A stretch of DNA of 64,000 bases from NCBI RefSeq assembly GCF_902148855.1, contig NC_043969.1, forward strand, positions 17,618,442-17,682,441, read 5' to 3'. The first letter of the stretch is position 1. Every line of letters begins with the position of its first letter. Of the stretch, positions 11,201 to 37,110 are shown in pieces. The position numbers and the translations under genes are program-made. The DNA is from Sphaeramia orbicularis. Taxonomy: Eukaryota; Chordata; Actinopteri; Kurtiformes; Apogonidae. The notes under the pieces were generated by a model. It was not told where the DNA came from and did not search any database. It saw nothing but the letters and a program-made list of their open reading frames with translations.

Positions 11201-14200
11201 ATGTTGCTACCGTCGGACGTTGCAAGGCTTGTTTTGGGTAAGTTCCAGACTAAAGCTCTAGCAGTAGCTTTAGCGTTAGCCAGCAATGACAATAAACTGG
11301 ATTAAAGCTGACATTCACCAACTGTTAGCTTGACGAAGACCACTTATTAATAGCAGTATGCTTGGGGAGACTATTTGTCAGGCGGGTTAGTTTCTTTTTT
11401 TACTCACTGGTTGATGTCTTTCTCCAGGGTACCTTCAAGAAGAAGGACTGTCCGCCACAAGCCAATCATTTATTCATGAGAGTTCGAACCTGAAGGAGTA
11501 TGCAGAGCACACCACAGTAGATGGGACTATTCCTGCGTGTGTATTTGTAAGTGCATCATAAACTCATCATATAACAATACAAAGTGCAAACTGTCCATAT
11601 GACTTTCTGTTCTCCAACTCTTTTGCAGTCCATTTTCGGAAAGGGTCTAACAACCATCTTGAATGAATATGTGGCTGCTAAAACAAAAGGTGAGAGTAAC
11701 TGCCCTCATTCCTATCTGTAGATTAGATTTATCTTTATTTTTGTGTCATACCTTTAAATTGCCTTATCCTCTTATTTCAGTAAACCAGATAGAGCAGTTT
11801 CAGTGGTGAAATATTATGATTTTTTTTTTTTACCACTGAACAAGCTATGGTCTTATTATACAAGACCATAGCTTGTATAATAAAATCTGCTGTAATTAGG
11901 TTCACTTTTTGGAAGCACATTCCTATCTGTAGATTAGATTTATCATTATTTTTGTCATACCTTTTGAAATGCCCAATCGTCTTATTTCAGTAAACCAGAC
12001 AGCAGTTTCAGTGGTGAAAATATTATGATCTTTTTACCACTGAACAAGCTATGGTCTTATTATATAAGACCATAGCTTGTATAATAAAATCTGCTGTAAT
12101 TAGGTTCCCTTTTTTGAAGGACAATTCCAGTTTTTGATTATCATTAAGCCCTAAGAAGCTAATTTTGTAAAAAGCAAAACCAAAAGGGAACATATTTGCT
12201 TACTTTCAGTTTCACCTAACTCAAAATCTGTCCTCCTCTGGAATGGCATTAAACTAGCTGATGTCTATGGAAAAATTTTAATTTTCTAGGGATATACACA
12301 AACAATCAAATGATCAACACACTAAGCATATGTGTGTAAATGTTTCTACCCAAATGCTACATAGAGTATGCTACATAAAGTCAGAAACCATGTTAAAAAT
12401 ATTTAACACACAGTACTTGTGGTTCAGACACTTGTTTTGTTACTTTCCTAAATTGTTTTTGTTTTGCTGGAAGGGGAACACAATCATTCAAACTTACATG
12501 CTTGTCTTTGTAACTTTCCTAATGTAACTTTGCTCTGTATCTACTGTTTATATTGCACTTCACATATTATTCAATATTATGGGTATTCTTTATGAGACAT
12601 TAAGCTCATAATATTGGTTTATATTGGACCGTTTTTTCCTCCTCTCTTCAGAAACACATTGCTCCCAACACAAGTAACTATACAAAATGTCTCACTTAAA
12701 TATCTGTTACGTTTATGTATTGTTTTTGACTGTATTTCTAAATTGTTTTTAAGAGTCTTGTCATGAAGTACCCGCCATGATGACCTCATTGTGGAAAAAG
12801 TTAGATTTTACACTCAACCAAATCAAGTAAGTGTTTTCATCAAAACCACTGTGTTTCATTTAAACCTCACTAAACTGGAACTTTACCACTGGATTTGTCG
12901 TACTACTTTGTATTTTTTGTGCATTCTTTAGGTCTTTGCAAAATTCTCCAGCTATATCAGCATCTCAAAGAAGTAAGTCTAGTTTTCAGTTTGTTTATGG
13001 CTTTTTTTTTTCTGTGCCTGCTTACCATAACCTTAGAACATGCTACAGGTACACTCACAACATCCACAGAAAATATAGCTATGTCTTCTGTAAGTATTTC
13101 CAAATCCGTTAAATTGGGCACTCACACTGAACATGATCCATTAATGATTGCATGGAATAATAATCTGCCAGCCTGAAAAATATTGAGCCTGCAGCATCTC
13201 AACATGAGTGTAACATCTTAACATTGTGTGTAAAATATGAGCAAGAAAGGTTAATACAGCGTGGCTGAAAACAAAACATTTGAGTTCTTGGATGTTTAGC
13301 CATGGTTTATATTTTGCCAGTCTTTAATTCATCCACCATTTTTTGTACAGCACGTTCACGTGTTGGACTAGCAAACATGGCGAGGCAGCGGGTCTTGGCT
13401 GTGGCTCCAGCCGGTGGCGTCGTCTGCTCCACAGTTTCTGAGACAGTCTCCATTTTCACCCCTACACACACTTCCTCTCACTGCATGATCAGTCACTCTA
13501 CCCCTGTGACCTACACCAGACCAGCTCCAGGCAGCGGCCTTAACCTGCAGAGCCACGAGGGTAGCCGATTACTAAGTACACCAAGTCAGTATCTTAAATT
13601 CTGTTATTTGTCATTGTATGTTTAATTGTAATGTTATTGAGATGGCAGTCTCATATTCTATTTATTTGAATAAACTTATGCTTTTATGACTTGAGGGAAC
13701 TGCTGTTATTGTATTTAGTTTAAACCAGCGGTGCCCAAACCTGGTCCTCAAGAGCTACTATCCAGCATTTTTTAGATGTTTCCCTCTTCCAACACACCTG
13801 ATGGTCATTATCAGGCTTCTGCAGAGCTTGATGATAGGCTTATGATTTGAATCAGGTGTGCAGGATAGTAGATCCAGGTAGGATCCAGGATCCAGTAGGA
13901 CCAGGATTGGGCACCCCGGTTTAAACCGTGCAGTTTCAACTGAACAAAATCATCTTGTGTCTAATGTGTAATAATAATGGTATTTCTATCATAGGAGATT
14001 CTTCTGTACAGATAGTTTCTTCAGAACATCGGCTAAATCCAGGCCCAGTGTCTCCTGGACGCCGAAAATGGTAAATACGAATGGTTAATTACAGTTGTTG
14101 TTAACTTGCAGTTAATTAAGCACTAAAGAGAGATAAAACACTTAATAAATTAATGGATTGTAAGACTTATTTTTTATTTCTTTCTTGACCTATGTATGAT

Positions 14201-17200
14201 GAATGGAAGGAAGAGGACTGGAGCTGGATCAAGTGGCACTAGCAGATCTGCAGCGACTGTTAACAGTCTCACCACAGAACCACAGGCTGAAGAGGTTGTC
14301 GATGAGAATTTCCCAGTGTGTAGATAAATATACTTTACATGTCATGATTTTTGGGGCTGAAGATGTAAAATATTGAATCAAACTACTGAGTTATACACCG
14401 TTAAAACAAATGTTAATCTCTACAGCAACTTGTGATTCAAAATGCACGTGACAAGATACTGGGGGACAGATCATTACAGGAAAAGCTTGCTGAAAACATC
14501 AACAAAATCCTTGCCAAGTAAGTAAAGAATTTGGCCTTGTTCATTGGTATTGAAACAGATTCTGCCATAAGCGCAAGCATGTTAGCTGAACAAATGTGTT
14601 TCTTATCTCGTTTTCTAATACCAGTGAGCCAACACCTCAAACGCCAAAGGCCTCTTCAAACATGGAGGTGCCAGACCAGTCCATAGATGAAATCCTGGGA
14701 TTACAGGTGCTAGAAATATCCAAACAAAACATATTTTCTTATATTCATTTAACAAAAAAAGAAGAAGGAATCAAACATGCAGGAAGTCCAGGTTTGACTT
14801 CTTTTCCTGAGTGTAAATAACATTATTTACTTATTTATATTCTATGATACAGGGAGAAATCCATATGAGTGATGATGCCATTCATGACATTTTGGAGCAA
14901 ACGGAGTCAGACCCAGCTTTTCAAGCTCTCTTTGACCTCTTTGATTACAGTAATTATCTCACATGCTTACATGACTTCTTTTTGAAAACAGTTCTTTTTA
15001 AATCTGTTATATGAAGATATATCTGAAAGTCATTTTGTAACAGATTTTCTTTAATGGTTATTTGCAGATAAACCCAGAGAAGATGGAGAACCTGGTGATG
15101 GAGATATCAGCAGTAGCCCAGAAGAGAGTGATGCTGCTGGACCTTCATTTATTACTAGACCCCTTCAAAGTGATGATCCAGGTATTTCCACAATTTGAAG
15201 AAGTATTCATATTACCTAAATACTACACATTATGTGTTTTATCTTCTGTCAAAGATAAATCAAAGCTGCTTTCTTAACTTAAAACATTGCAGGTCATAAA
15301 ATATTATATGAAAAGAATTGTTTTCTTTGATTATTTGGTAGTGCATGTATGGAGTGGGACAAGTTTTTTTTACAAGCGACACATAACTCATTAGTTTGTA
15401 GGTTGTAATACCTGACATACAGGGTTATCAGGCACAGGTTAATCATCATGTCTTCTATGTTCTTTTGCAGGTACACTACAAAGAGATGGAAATGCTTCTG
15501 ATTCAACATTAGGCAAGATGAAAACTGGACAAGAGCGCAAGACCAGAAAGTCCACTGGTCCTGCCTTATTAAAGAAAGTAATTATTGGCCCCAGCAGCAG
15601 AGCATCCAGAATTGAGAACAGTTCAGCCAAACTATTAGTGATGAGCAGCAGTCATGAGCAGCAACGAGGGGTCTCATCTGCTGACGGTAAAGAAAAGGCT
15701 CACTCCTCAATAATAGTGTTGGTGTGTCACCAATGGATATTGATGAACCACTAAATACACCCCCCCCTCCATCAGACACCATGGACACTCAGGAGGCACC
15801 GGAGCAAGCCTCAAACAATACCCCCAGCACACATGTCCTCAGTGAGTCAGCCTCATTTTCCTCATCTAGAGCCAGTGTTGCATCGGCCTCATCAGAAGCA
15901 CCAGTGAGTTCAAATGCGAACAGAAAACAGGAGAGTAAACGGGCACAAGGATCTAATGAGCAACCTGTGACATCCCCTGCTTCAGCTGTGAGTAATCAGT
16001 GTAGTTTATCTTCTCCTGCACAACTTAAACTGAGCGACATTCCAACACTGACTGCTCCCCTACCACATATGTCAGTTTCAAGCAGTGGAGGAAATACACA
16101 TCAAGTGCCTACTCGCTTAGAAATACCTGATTCTGCTACTTCAACATCACTTGCTATGGCCACAGTTCGAGCTGCATCTGTCTTGCCATCAACAACCACC
16201 ACTGCAGCACCTGGCTCATCAACACATGCTTCTACCTCTGCAACTCCCACAGCTACAGCTGCCTCAGCCACAACTGCCTCACCTGCCCCCTCGTCCTCCT
16301 GCGCACCAGCCGCAGCAGGACCTGATGCACCAACGACGAGTATGAATACTACAAGCAAGGCTGCGGCTGATTCCAGTAATATAGTTTCATTGAAAATTAT
16401 CATCAGTGACAACCAGGAAGAGGATTCTGTTAGTGATACAGCCTTGAGTCAGGCAATTTCCAGCATCTCTGGGGACAAAATACCCACCATCTATCTGTCC
16501 TCCCCAGCCAAGACCACTGCAGTCCCTGGTACACCAAAGGCCAGTTTGGATGAGGTAGCACAGGCAGTCAGTGGCTTACAGAGCTCCGAGGCACAGGCTA
16601 ATCTTCTCAGTGGAGGTAAAACCGGGGCAGTCATGTCATCTCCGTTAACAGGAATATCACAGGCCCAGCAGAGCTACATAATTCAGGTACCATTGGACAC
16701 CACCAACCCTTCCACTGCAAGCTATTTCCTAGTGACTGAACACCCAACATCAGATGCTCAAGGCAGACAGAAGTTAGTGCCTGCTGCTGTGTCAACAGGT
16801 CAGCCGCTTTCCCCCAGCCACTTTGGTGTGAACACACCTCGCTCCCAAGGCTTCTCCCCTGGTAAGGAGCCACAACAGTGAGCTTTCTTAAAAGACATGA
16901 AAATATCTAAATCTTAACATTGTCACTGGCTGTAAGTCGTTGCTTTACTGTTGGATTCACTATAAAATGTGCATAATTTTGTACTCCTGTCTTTTGTCTA
17001 CGTCTGTCAGGCCATCTTCTCGGGTTATTGTCTTGGTTAATATTTAATTCTTATTTTAAAAATGACATACTTTGTGTGTTGTCTTATACTTGCAGGGCCA
17101 GCACTCATCTTACCATCACCTGTGAAACCTGTGGTGCTGCCTGTATCTGTTATGGGGCAGAATCCTTTGGGGAACGTGCAGATGGTGTCAAATCAGGTAA

Positions 17201-20200
17201 CATTAATTATCAACATTGAATTCAGTTATCACTTAAGCCTCGATGTGTGAACTGTAAAATTAAATGCAAAGCTACCATTCACAAATCCATCACAAATGCA
17301 ATATCTATTAAAATAACTGCCCAGCATTAGCAGTTAAATAAAGGCCCACCACACACCTTTTGTACCATATGATGTACATGATACTTGTTTGTTTACTAAA
17401 ATCTAGATTTTCCTGACATCTTAAAATCTAAATTGCCCATTTCTGTAATGTTTACCAAGACTGTTACCCAAGTAATAACAATCCCATTACATTAAATATA
17501 GTATATTTTGTAGAGGAGAGTTCTACATTGTCCCCTTGTCCCTGTTCTCTTCCCTTTTTATCTGATGTTAATGTTTCCAAGTTGATTAATACTGTATATT
17601 TTATTGATCACTCTTTTTAGTTCCATCATTAGGAATTAATGCATAATTTAAATATTGCTGCTTACAGGGTACACTGGACAGTTTTAGTGATATTTAGAGC
17701 TAATTCAGCTTGTTGCATTTACAGCTTGTTGCTATACCAAACCCAATTGCAGTGCAACAGCCAGAAACTGCCAAGCCTAAACAGTCTACAACAGCTGGTA
17801 AGTTCCATGTTAGGCTGGATCTGAAATTGCTGTAAACTAGAATTATTTATTGCTTGAAAGTGAATGAAAATTGACTTTTATATTAAGGTTTATGTCACCA
17901 GTGTACTTGGTCCTACTGAAAGGCAGGTTTTGTGATCTCTGACATGTCTATTTTTCCTCAAGGTGCTGAACAAACTGTGGGAGGTCGAGTGGTTCAATCA
18001 TTATTGGCTGAAAACACCGGTCAGCAGAATGTAGCCGTGGGTCCAATCCCCAGTCACAGGAGAATTCTTTGTTTCGATTCATCTGGTGAAGTCCAACAAC
18101 AAACTACGAAAAGAGTAAACGCTACAGCATCAGCTCCATGTGTAGCTACACCCCGATCTGTCCCACAGACTGTGAAAGATCATTCACAGTCAGTCCCTCG
18201 AGCAAAGCCTGCTATCCTGGGTAGTAACAAGCCTAAAAGGAGGATAGAGACTGTCCGTTGTTCAGATGTTGGCCAGTTTGGCAAAGGACTGATGAAGGAG
18301 CCTGAGAAGACTACACCTCCACAACAGAGCCAGAAAGATGCCATTAAAAAGAGCTCACGCAAACAAGATCATACCCTCCATATCAAAGACCCTCACAGTG
18401 CAAGTTCCAGACAGTTGGACAGCCCACAGTCTCCAAAAAAGTCAGAATCAGGAAGGAGATCCAAATCTACTGAGAGGAAACATAATCATGGTGTGGATGA
18501 TGATGGAGCAAAGGCTCACAAATCACAGACTTCTGGGTCGGTGTCCTCAGATTCTCTACTGAAATCAGGAGGCAGGAAGGACAAAGAGGAGAGCAGCAGA
18601 AAAGAACCTTCCAAAACCCGAGAGGGCCGCAATGAGAAGAAAACTGCATCTCAGGAGATTCCAAATGTGACTGCTAACAAGGAAAATGAAATGAAAGGTA
18701 GCATGCAAGAGCAACAGTCACCCCCTTCAACCTCAGGACCATCAACAGTCTCCCAGCCTACATCTAACATTCAGTCCAAGACTACAAAACCCCCTTCAAA
18801 GACCAGTTCTCTGGCCAAACAGGCAGCTGAGATGCTGCAGGACATCCAGGGACTGAACTCTCCTTCAACCCCCAGAGGAGGTGTTGGCAGTGCAGACCAT
18901 CTTCCCCGGACTCCTGGAACTGGACGCATTCAGGAGGAGTCTGCTGACTCTCCCAGGACTCCTTCCCGACAGAAGAAAGACAAAGATGCAGAGGGGACCC
19001 CCAAGCGTCTAGTGCCACCCAATACCTCAGATGTCCCCACTTGCAGCCCTGCGAGTGAGGCCGGTAGTGAAAACAGTATTAACATGGCTGCTCACACACT
19101 CATGATTCTTTCCCGTGCTGCCATCGCAAGAACGGGTACTCCCCTGAAGGACAGTCTACGTCAGGAGGGGGTTGCAGAACAGGCTCCCTCAACTTCAAAA
19201 ATGTCTAAGAAGCGCAAACAGTCTTCACCTACATCCAGCCCCCCTGCAAAGAAAGAGTCAAAACGATCTCCTAGCACAAAGAAAGATCGAGTGAGTACAG
19301 CACAAACACCTAATTTTTATTACATATAACTGAGGTTTTTAGTTGTTTTTTTGGAGATAAGTAAGAAATTCTACTGGTATTCTCTCACAATGAAAATCTA
19401 GAAGTAAAAAAAAAAGTAGTATACAGTAATTACGAGATATAATACTAGCATTTTTGCACATACGGATATAGTGTTCCATTTATTTTTAGATAAATATTTA
19501 AAATGTGCTACTTTGGCTCCAATGTAGCTTCCTCTGCCTCTGCTGTGTTGTCTGAGCAATGAGCTGTGCACAGCTTTGTCTGACTGGTTAACAGTCACCA
19601 CTAGTAGCCTATCAACACTGGAAAGAGAAACATTTATGTTTTTACCAACATATTCATAATAAGTTGTTCAGAAAACTGAAAATTAACAGTATATATTATT
19701 GAAGTATTACTGAATTGTTGTTTTCTTATTTAGATTTTTCAGTTGTCTTAGAATTCAATCATCAAAACAAAATTTGACATCAGTATTTTAACTTTTACAT
19801 TAAATGTTTCCTTGGCTACTGATAATGGGTATCACTGTTAGCCCTGGAAAAAAACTGGGGATACACCAATATATGAGCCAAACATCTGTATTAACTGATA
19901 TGTTCTCAAATCAGCCAAATATTGGTAACTGCTTATGATGTTTCATTTCAGTGGTTATGGCTGATATAATCTGTTTTTATACCATTGCCCTCTGGGGTGG
20001 GCAGGGGTCCTTCCGTTCTTCTGTCGGAGATTTTTGTTCAACCGATTTCTCTGTCACTTCATCCGATTCATTTCAAATTTCACACACATTCTTCACCACT
20101 AGGGGGAGTGCAGTGCACAGTTGGATGGCGAATTTCAATTTTGGCTTTTTTTTTTACAAATTTTCTTTTAATTTCAGGTTATAAAATTTGTAAAACCGAT

Positions 20201-21706
20201 TTCTTAGATACTATTTACCCAATTCTTTTCAAAATTGACACACATCTTCTTTACATGTCCCGTTCTCTATTTTTTTTTTTTTTTAATTTTTGAAAAGATT
20301 AATGGTTAAGTGTCAAAGATAATCCCTGGGTAGGCAGGGTATCATTGAGCTGGAGGGGCAAAGTGTTGTGTGACCGGGCGGAGGTGTTGATAAGCTCTGC
20401 TTACTTTTTCACTTGTCTAAATCTTCTTTTCACAAATATGTCTTACTAAATTTGTGCTCATTCAAAGATGATGTAATGAAAGACCAAAAAGCATTTAAAC
20501 AGTTCAAGGCACAACAACAAAATAAACAGAAAAAAACATTGGTATCGCCTTCAGCTCTTGGCCAAATTGTCATTTTAATTTATATTTATCATAGCATTTT
20601 ACACATAATGCATTCCTACAGTTAACCCACAGTGTGTCACTGCTAATGTAAGCACAGGGCCTAAAACAGATCTTAAATATAGTTTAGGCTGACACAGCAG
20701 CTAAGACTGACAAAGGACAGCTGACTTAGTGCAGCTGAGTCTGATGTATGCTGTGCCATGTGTGATAAATGGTTTAGAGTGTATTTTCAGAATGAATGCC
20801 CTTGTTTTCACCACCACCAACACTGGCCGGTACATAGTTTTAATCCTGATCAAAGGCCTTTCTGTTTTTCTGGTCAACCACTTTTTACAGTTTTACAGAT
20901 TTTTTATTTAGGTTGTCAGAAAGGTTTTACCTCCGTGGTTCCCAACTTTTTTTGGCTCGTGACCCCATTTTAACATCACAATTTTTTGGCGACCCCATAC
21001 ATTCAAAACGGATACATTTTTTTTGCTAAAATTAATTTGTTTTTGACCATGTAATAGTTTGCTATACTATGTTGCATACAAATGTGAATTTTAGATGACA
21101 TTTAAGCTATATGAATATATATGGAGGCAAAAAAGCCAGATTGAGATTACTGCACAAAGTGAGAATTTTATTTTCCTTGGTCAGGATATGTACAGTCAGT
21201 CCAGCTTGTATTTACAAGGCGACAAATTAATACTGAACAAACAATAACTATGACTTATGAAAGAGCTGCAGCATCTTAAACCGACTACAGTGAACATTTG
21301 AAAGATAGAACAGTACCACAGTGCTTCAGTTTCAGCTTCAGAGTTTGTCATGTCTTTTACGTACTGTGATTGTCTCTGTCAGCTCACCATATATTTTTTT
21401 ATTAGTAAGTTGTTTTTGTTTTTTTAGCAATTACTAGAGATTTCAGGCGACCCCACGTGGGGTTGACCCCAAGGTTGAAAAACACTGTTTTACCTTAACG
21501 GTTTATATATGTAATAAATGGTTGAACCAGAGTAACTTCTCAGTGTTATAAAATGTCAGTGATATATTATTGCTCATGTAATTCTGAATCTTTGTTTTAT
21601 TTGATATTTTTTTTCTCCTCTCTAGGAAAGGAAGAAACTTGTAGACTGTTTCCCCCATGACCTGGATGTGGACAAGTTCCTGTCTTCACTTCATTATGAT
21701 GAATGA
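11201..21706 (+). CDS. npat: NPAT, nuclear protein coactivator of histone transcription
   Basis: NPAT is the cyclin E-CDK2 substrate that sits in histone locus bodies and drives replication-dependent histone gene transcription. Exons: 11201-11237, 11428-11546, 11629-11689, 12754-12826, 12932-12972, 13351-13584, 13995-14070, 14210-14315, 14426-14517, 14625-14706, 14853-14949, 15068-15181, 15471-15686, 15776-16861, 17096-17196, 17725-17797, 17963-19290 and 21626-21706. The sum is 4017 nt, or 1338 residues (human about 1427). The N-terminus (DVARLVLGYLQEEGLSATSQ) is the LisH domain; PAMMTSLWKKLDFTLNQIK follows. The middle is long, low-complexity and Ser/Thr/Ala-rich. HRRILCFDSSGEVQ is a conserved block, many SP/TP sites (SPRTPSRQKKDKD) are CDK candidates, and the end DLDVDKFLSSLHYDE is diagnostic. 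The 89-nt intron 15687-15775 is needed to keep frame. Confidence 0.97.
11707..12125. repeat. Tandem duplication with paired hairpins in NPAT intron 3
   Basis: Two head-to-tail copies of a ~210-bp unit (11707-11917 and 11918 to about 12125) each contain a 15-bp perfect inverted repeat, ACAAGCTATGGTCTT with its complement, around a 7-nt loop (arms 11840-11854/11862-11876 and 12044-12058/12066-12080). Each unit also has outer complementary pieces (TTCAGTGGT..ACCACTGAA). The copies differ by a few substitutions and small indels. Confidence 0.88.
13726..13918. mobile_element. Short hAT-like MITE (193 bp) in an NPAT intron
   Basis: Imperfect inverted ends (CAGCGGTGCCCAAACCTGG against the complement of CCAGGATTGGGCACCCCG) are bounded by an 8-bp target duplication GTTTAAAC at 13718-13725 and 13919-13926. 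The interior 'acacctgatggtcattatcaggcttctgc' text is shared with the element at 48106-48260, so both belong to one family. No coding capacity. Confidence 0.85.
19291..21625. other. NPAT last intron: repeats, no exon found
   Basis: This 2.3-kb intron holds a likely dispersed repeat at about 19985-20400 (a GGTGGGCAGGG-type head, 'gatttttgttcaaccgattt' motifs repeated as 'aaaccgatttcttagata', and a GGCGGAGGTGTTGA-type end) and a hAT-type element at 20933-21487. The rest is AT-rich unique sequence without convincing coding potential. Confidence 0.6.
20933..21487 (-). mobile_element. hAT-type non-autonomous DNA transposon, copy 2 (555 bp)
   Basis: Same family as 3639-4216 but in the opposite orientation. 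Perfect 8-bp target duplication TTTTACCT at 20925-20932 and 21488-21495. The left end reads CCGTGGTTCCCAAC (one change from CAGTGG). No transposase frame. Confidence 0.9.
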
Positions 21707-22510
21707 ATGCATACACTGAAAGAAAGGACTACCATATCACTACCTGCTTAGGTTACTACCCAGGAATAGAACAAGCCATCTGCTGAACCAGTGCCTATGG
21801 TTCCTATTAGTAACCTTGCCCTAGACCTTATAAGCTGTAATGACCTACTGAGCCAATGAGGGACTTGATTCTGTTCAGTGATATCCTGTTAGGTCCAGCA
21901 GCTGCAGGGCAACTGAGGCACTTTGTTGTATTTTTGTCCTCACGTTCACCTCTGTTTAATTTATCATTGTTTTTAGTACTATCAAACAGTTTCATGTTTT
22001 TTGAGCACTTTGACAGAATAGGTGCAACATGTTCACATGGGATCTCAGTGACTCAGCATTTGTTGGTCAATATTTGACTACAGATCGACGAATCCAGTTA
22101 ATAGAGACTGACATCAGCTTGTAAAAAGTAAATTTTGTAGGATGTCTGTAGCTGTAATTTTAATTACACTGATTTGAACATTGAAGGTCTGCTTGATTTT
22201 TTTTTTCTTTCTTTTTTTTAGTTTTTTTTTTTTTTTTTTCATGGTTACAAATGTCAGATTAAATTAAAATTAAAAGTACTATCAATGTTTCTGAGAGAAA
22301 AATGCATTGAGTAAGTGGTAGAATCAGATACATTCAGTGTGAAAATTGGTTCAGCTGTTCAGATTTCCCCCCTCAGGCTTCATTCAGTGTTTACCAGACA
22401 ATACTGTAATAAATTAAGGAATCATTTATATTCGTCTGCTTGTATTTTTCATAAAGTAATATTTTCATTAGTGCATGTCTAGAATTGATAATAAATGAAG
22501 GTTAAGGACA
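21707..22510 (+). other. NPAT 3' UTR with polyadenylation signals
   Basis: After the NPAT stop, about 0.8 kb of AT-rich sequence contains AATAAA at 22408-22413 and again at 22490-22495. Either could be the cleavage signal. The ~0.4 kb that follows shows no gene before the VMP1 promoter. Confidence 0.65.
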
Positions 22511-22879
22511 TAAGCATCTTGTAATCTTGCAAATTGATGTAAGTGTTCTGATATCCCTTGCCATTCCATTGTATAACATTAAAACGATGAAATACAAGAA
22601 GTCTTCAACACTGCAAATGTTCAGGCGTGAACGACGTTGCCTTTTTGTTTTTTGTTTTTTTTACACATTTTAGGGTGTTTCATGAGATTTAAGACCTACT
22701 CTGTGATTAAAGTAACCTCCCTGACCCCTTAACCATTTCCTCTGTCTCCTTACTTAATTAAAGTACGCTGGGGATTTATACCCGAAGTGGCAAACATCAC
22801 TTACGCCAACCTGTAATCGAATACTTGTACTGAAATTATGAGATTTGTGTTGCAAATGTCACGTTTTGTTGGAAAATCT

Positions 22880-23240
22880 GGCAACCTCCGATTGGATCGT
22901 AAAATACAACTACCGGAAGTACGTTTTCATGTGAATTTCACAATAATATAATTTACTTCCTAACCTAATAGATACTCCTGGCGTACGCAGGGGCTAGAGT
23001 GTATACTTATGCTGTTAATTACTTTGATTGTAAAAAACGGTTTTAATTTCACCGTCTTCAATCGACTACAACTGTCTTAGGAAACTTTCAAGTTATATTC
23101 CCGACACTGCCTTTACTTTGATACGTCTAAAATTAACTTCCGGGTGAAGAGGACAGGCAGGAGGTACGGCCAAAGATCCTTGATTTTAACAAACAACCCT
23201 CTTTATTGAGCTGTTTATTGTAAGTTGTCGTATGTACATA
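22880..23240 (+). promoter_or_regulatory. VMP1 promoter and probable non-coding first exon
   Basis: An inverted CCAAT box (GATTGG near 22890), an Ets site CCGGAAGT at 22913-22920 and a second in reverse, ACTTCCGG at 23136-23143, cluster upstream of VMP1. The coding exon begins at 23747 after a TTAG acceptor, so at least one upstream untranslated exon must exist, probably near 23140-23230. Its donor is not certain. Confidence 0.55.
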
Positions 23241-23768
23241 AGAGCTGAGAGGCGAGGAATGATTTTACATTTTTAACGAGGAATAAGGTGATTAATAATT
23301 GACTTTAAAACCTGTAATTTCCTGTAGTGGATTCCAGCCTTATTAGCTTAGCCTCTAGCATGTTGGCTAACCGGTTAGCATGTGGGGTGATGTGGATGAT
23401 GATCATATCTTATTACAGACTGACCTACTGAACAGCGGTTATTTCAGTTTACTTACAGATAACAATATTACAGTGGAGCAATCGGTAATCTTTTTTTATT
23501 CTCTTGTATGATTAACATTTTTCCAATCACACTGTCATTGAAATGTGAGTTAGCCCCGGCATTTTAGCGTTTCTTGCTCTGACAGTTTATCGTCAATATT
23601 TTACTCAAGAACCTCTGATAAGGACTTTGGAAATAGTTTAATTTTGATTTTGTTGTCATATTTTTCTCAGTCGGAAGTGAAACAAGAAGCTTTCTGAATG
23701 ACAAACACCAGATTGTTATCACTGTGTTAACTCCTTTTCGTCTTAGGACAGGATAATCATTTATTGAC

Positions 23769-37110
<13,342 letters not shown>

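Noticed and set aside
16101-16412. 103-codon minus-strand open frame inside NPAT
   Set aside because: Shadow of the Ala/Ser/Thr-rich NPAT exon; its Val/Ala-rich composition is just the complement of that repeat-like coding.
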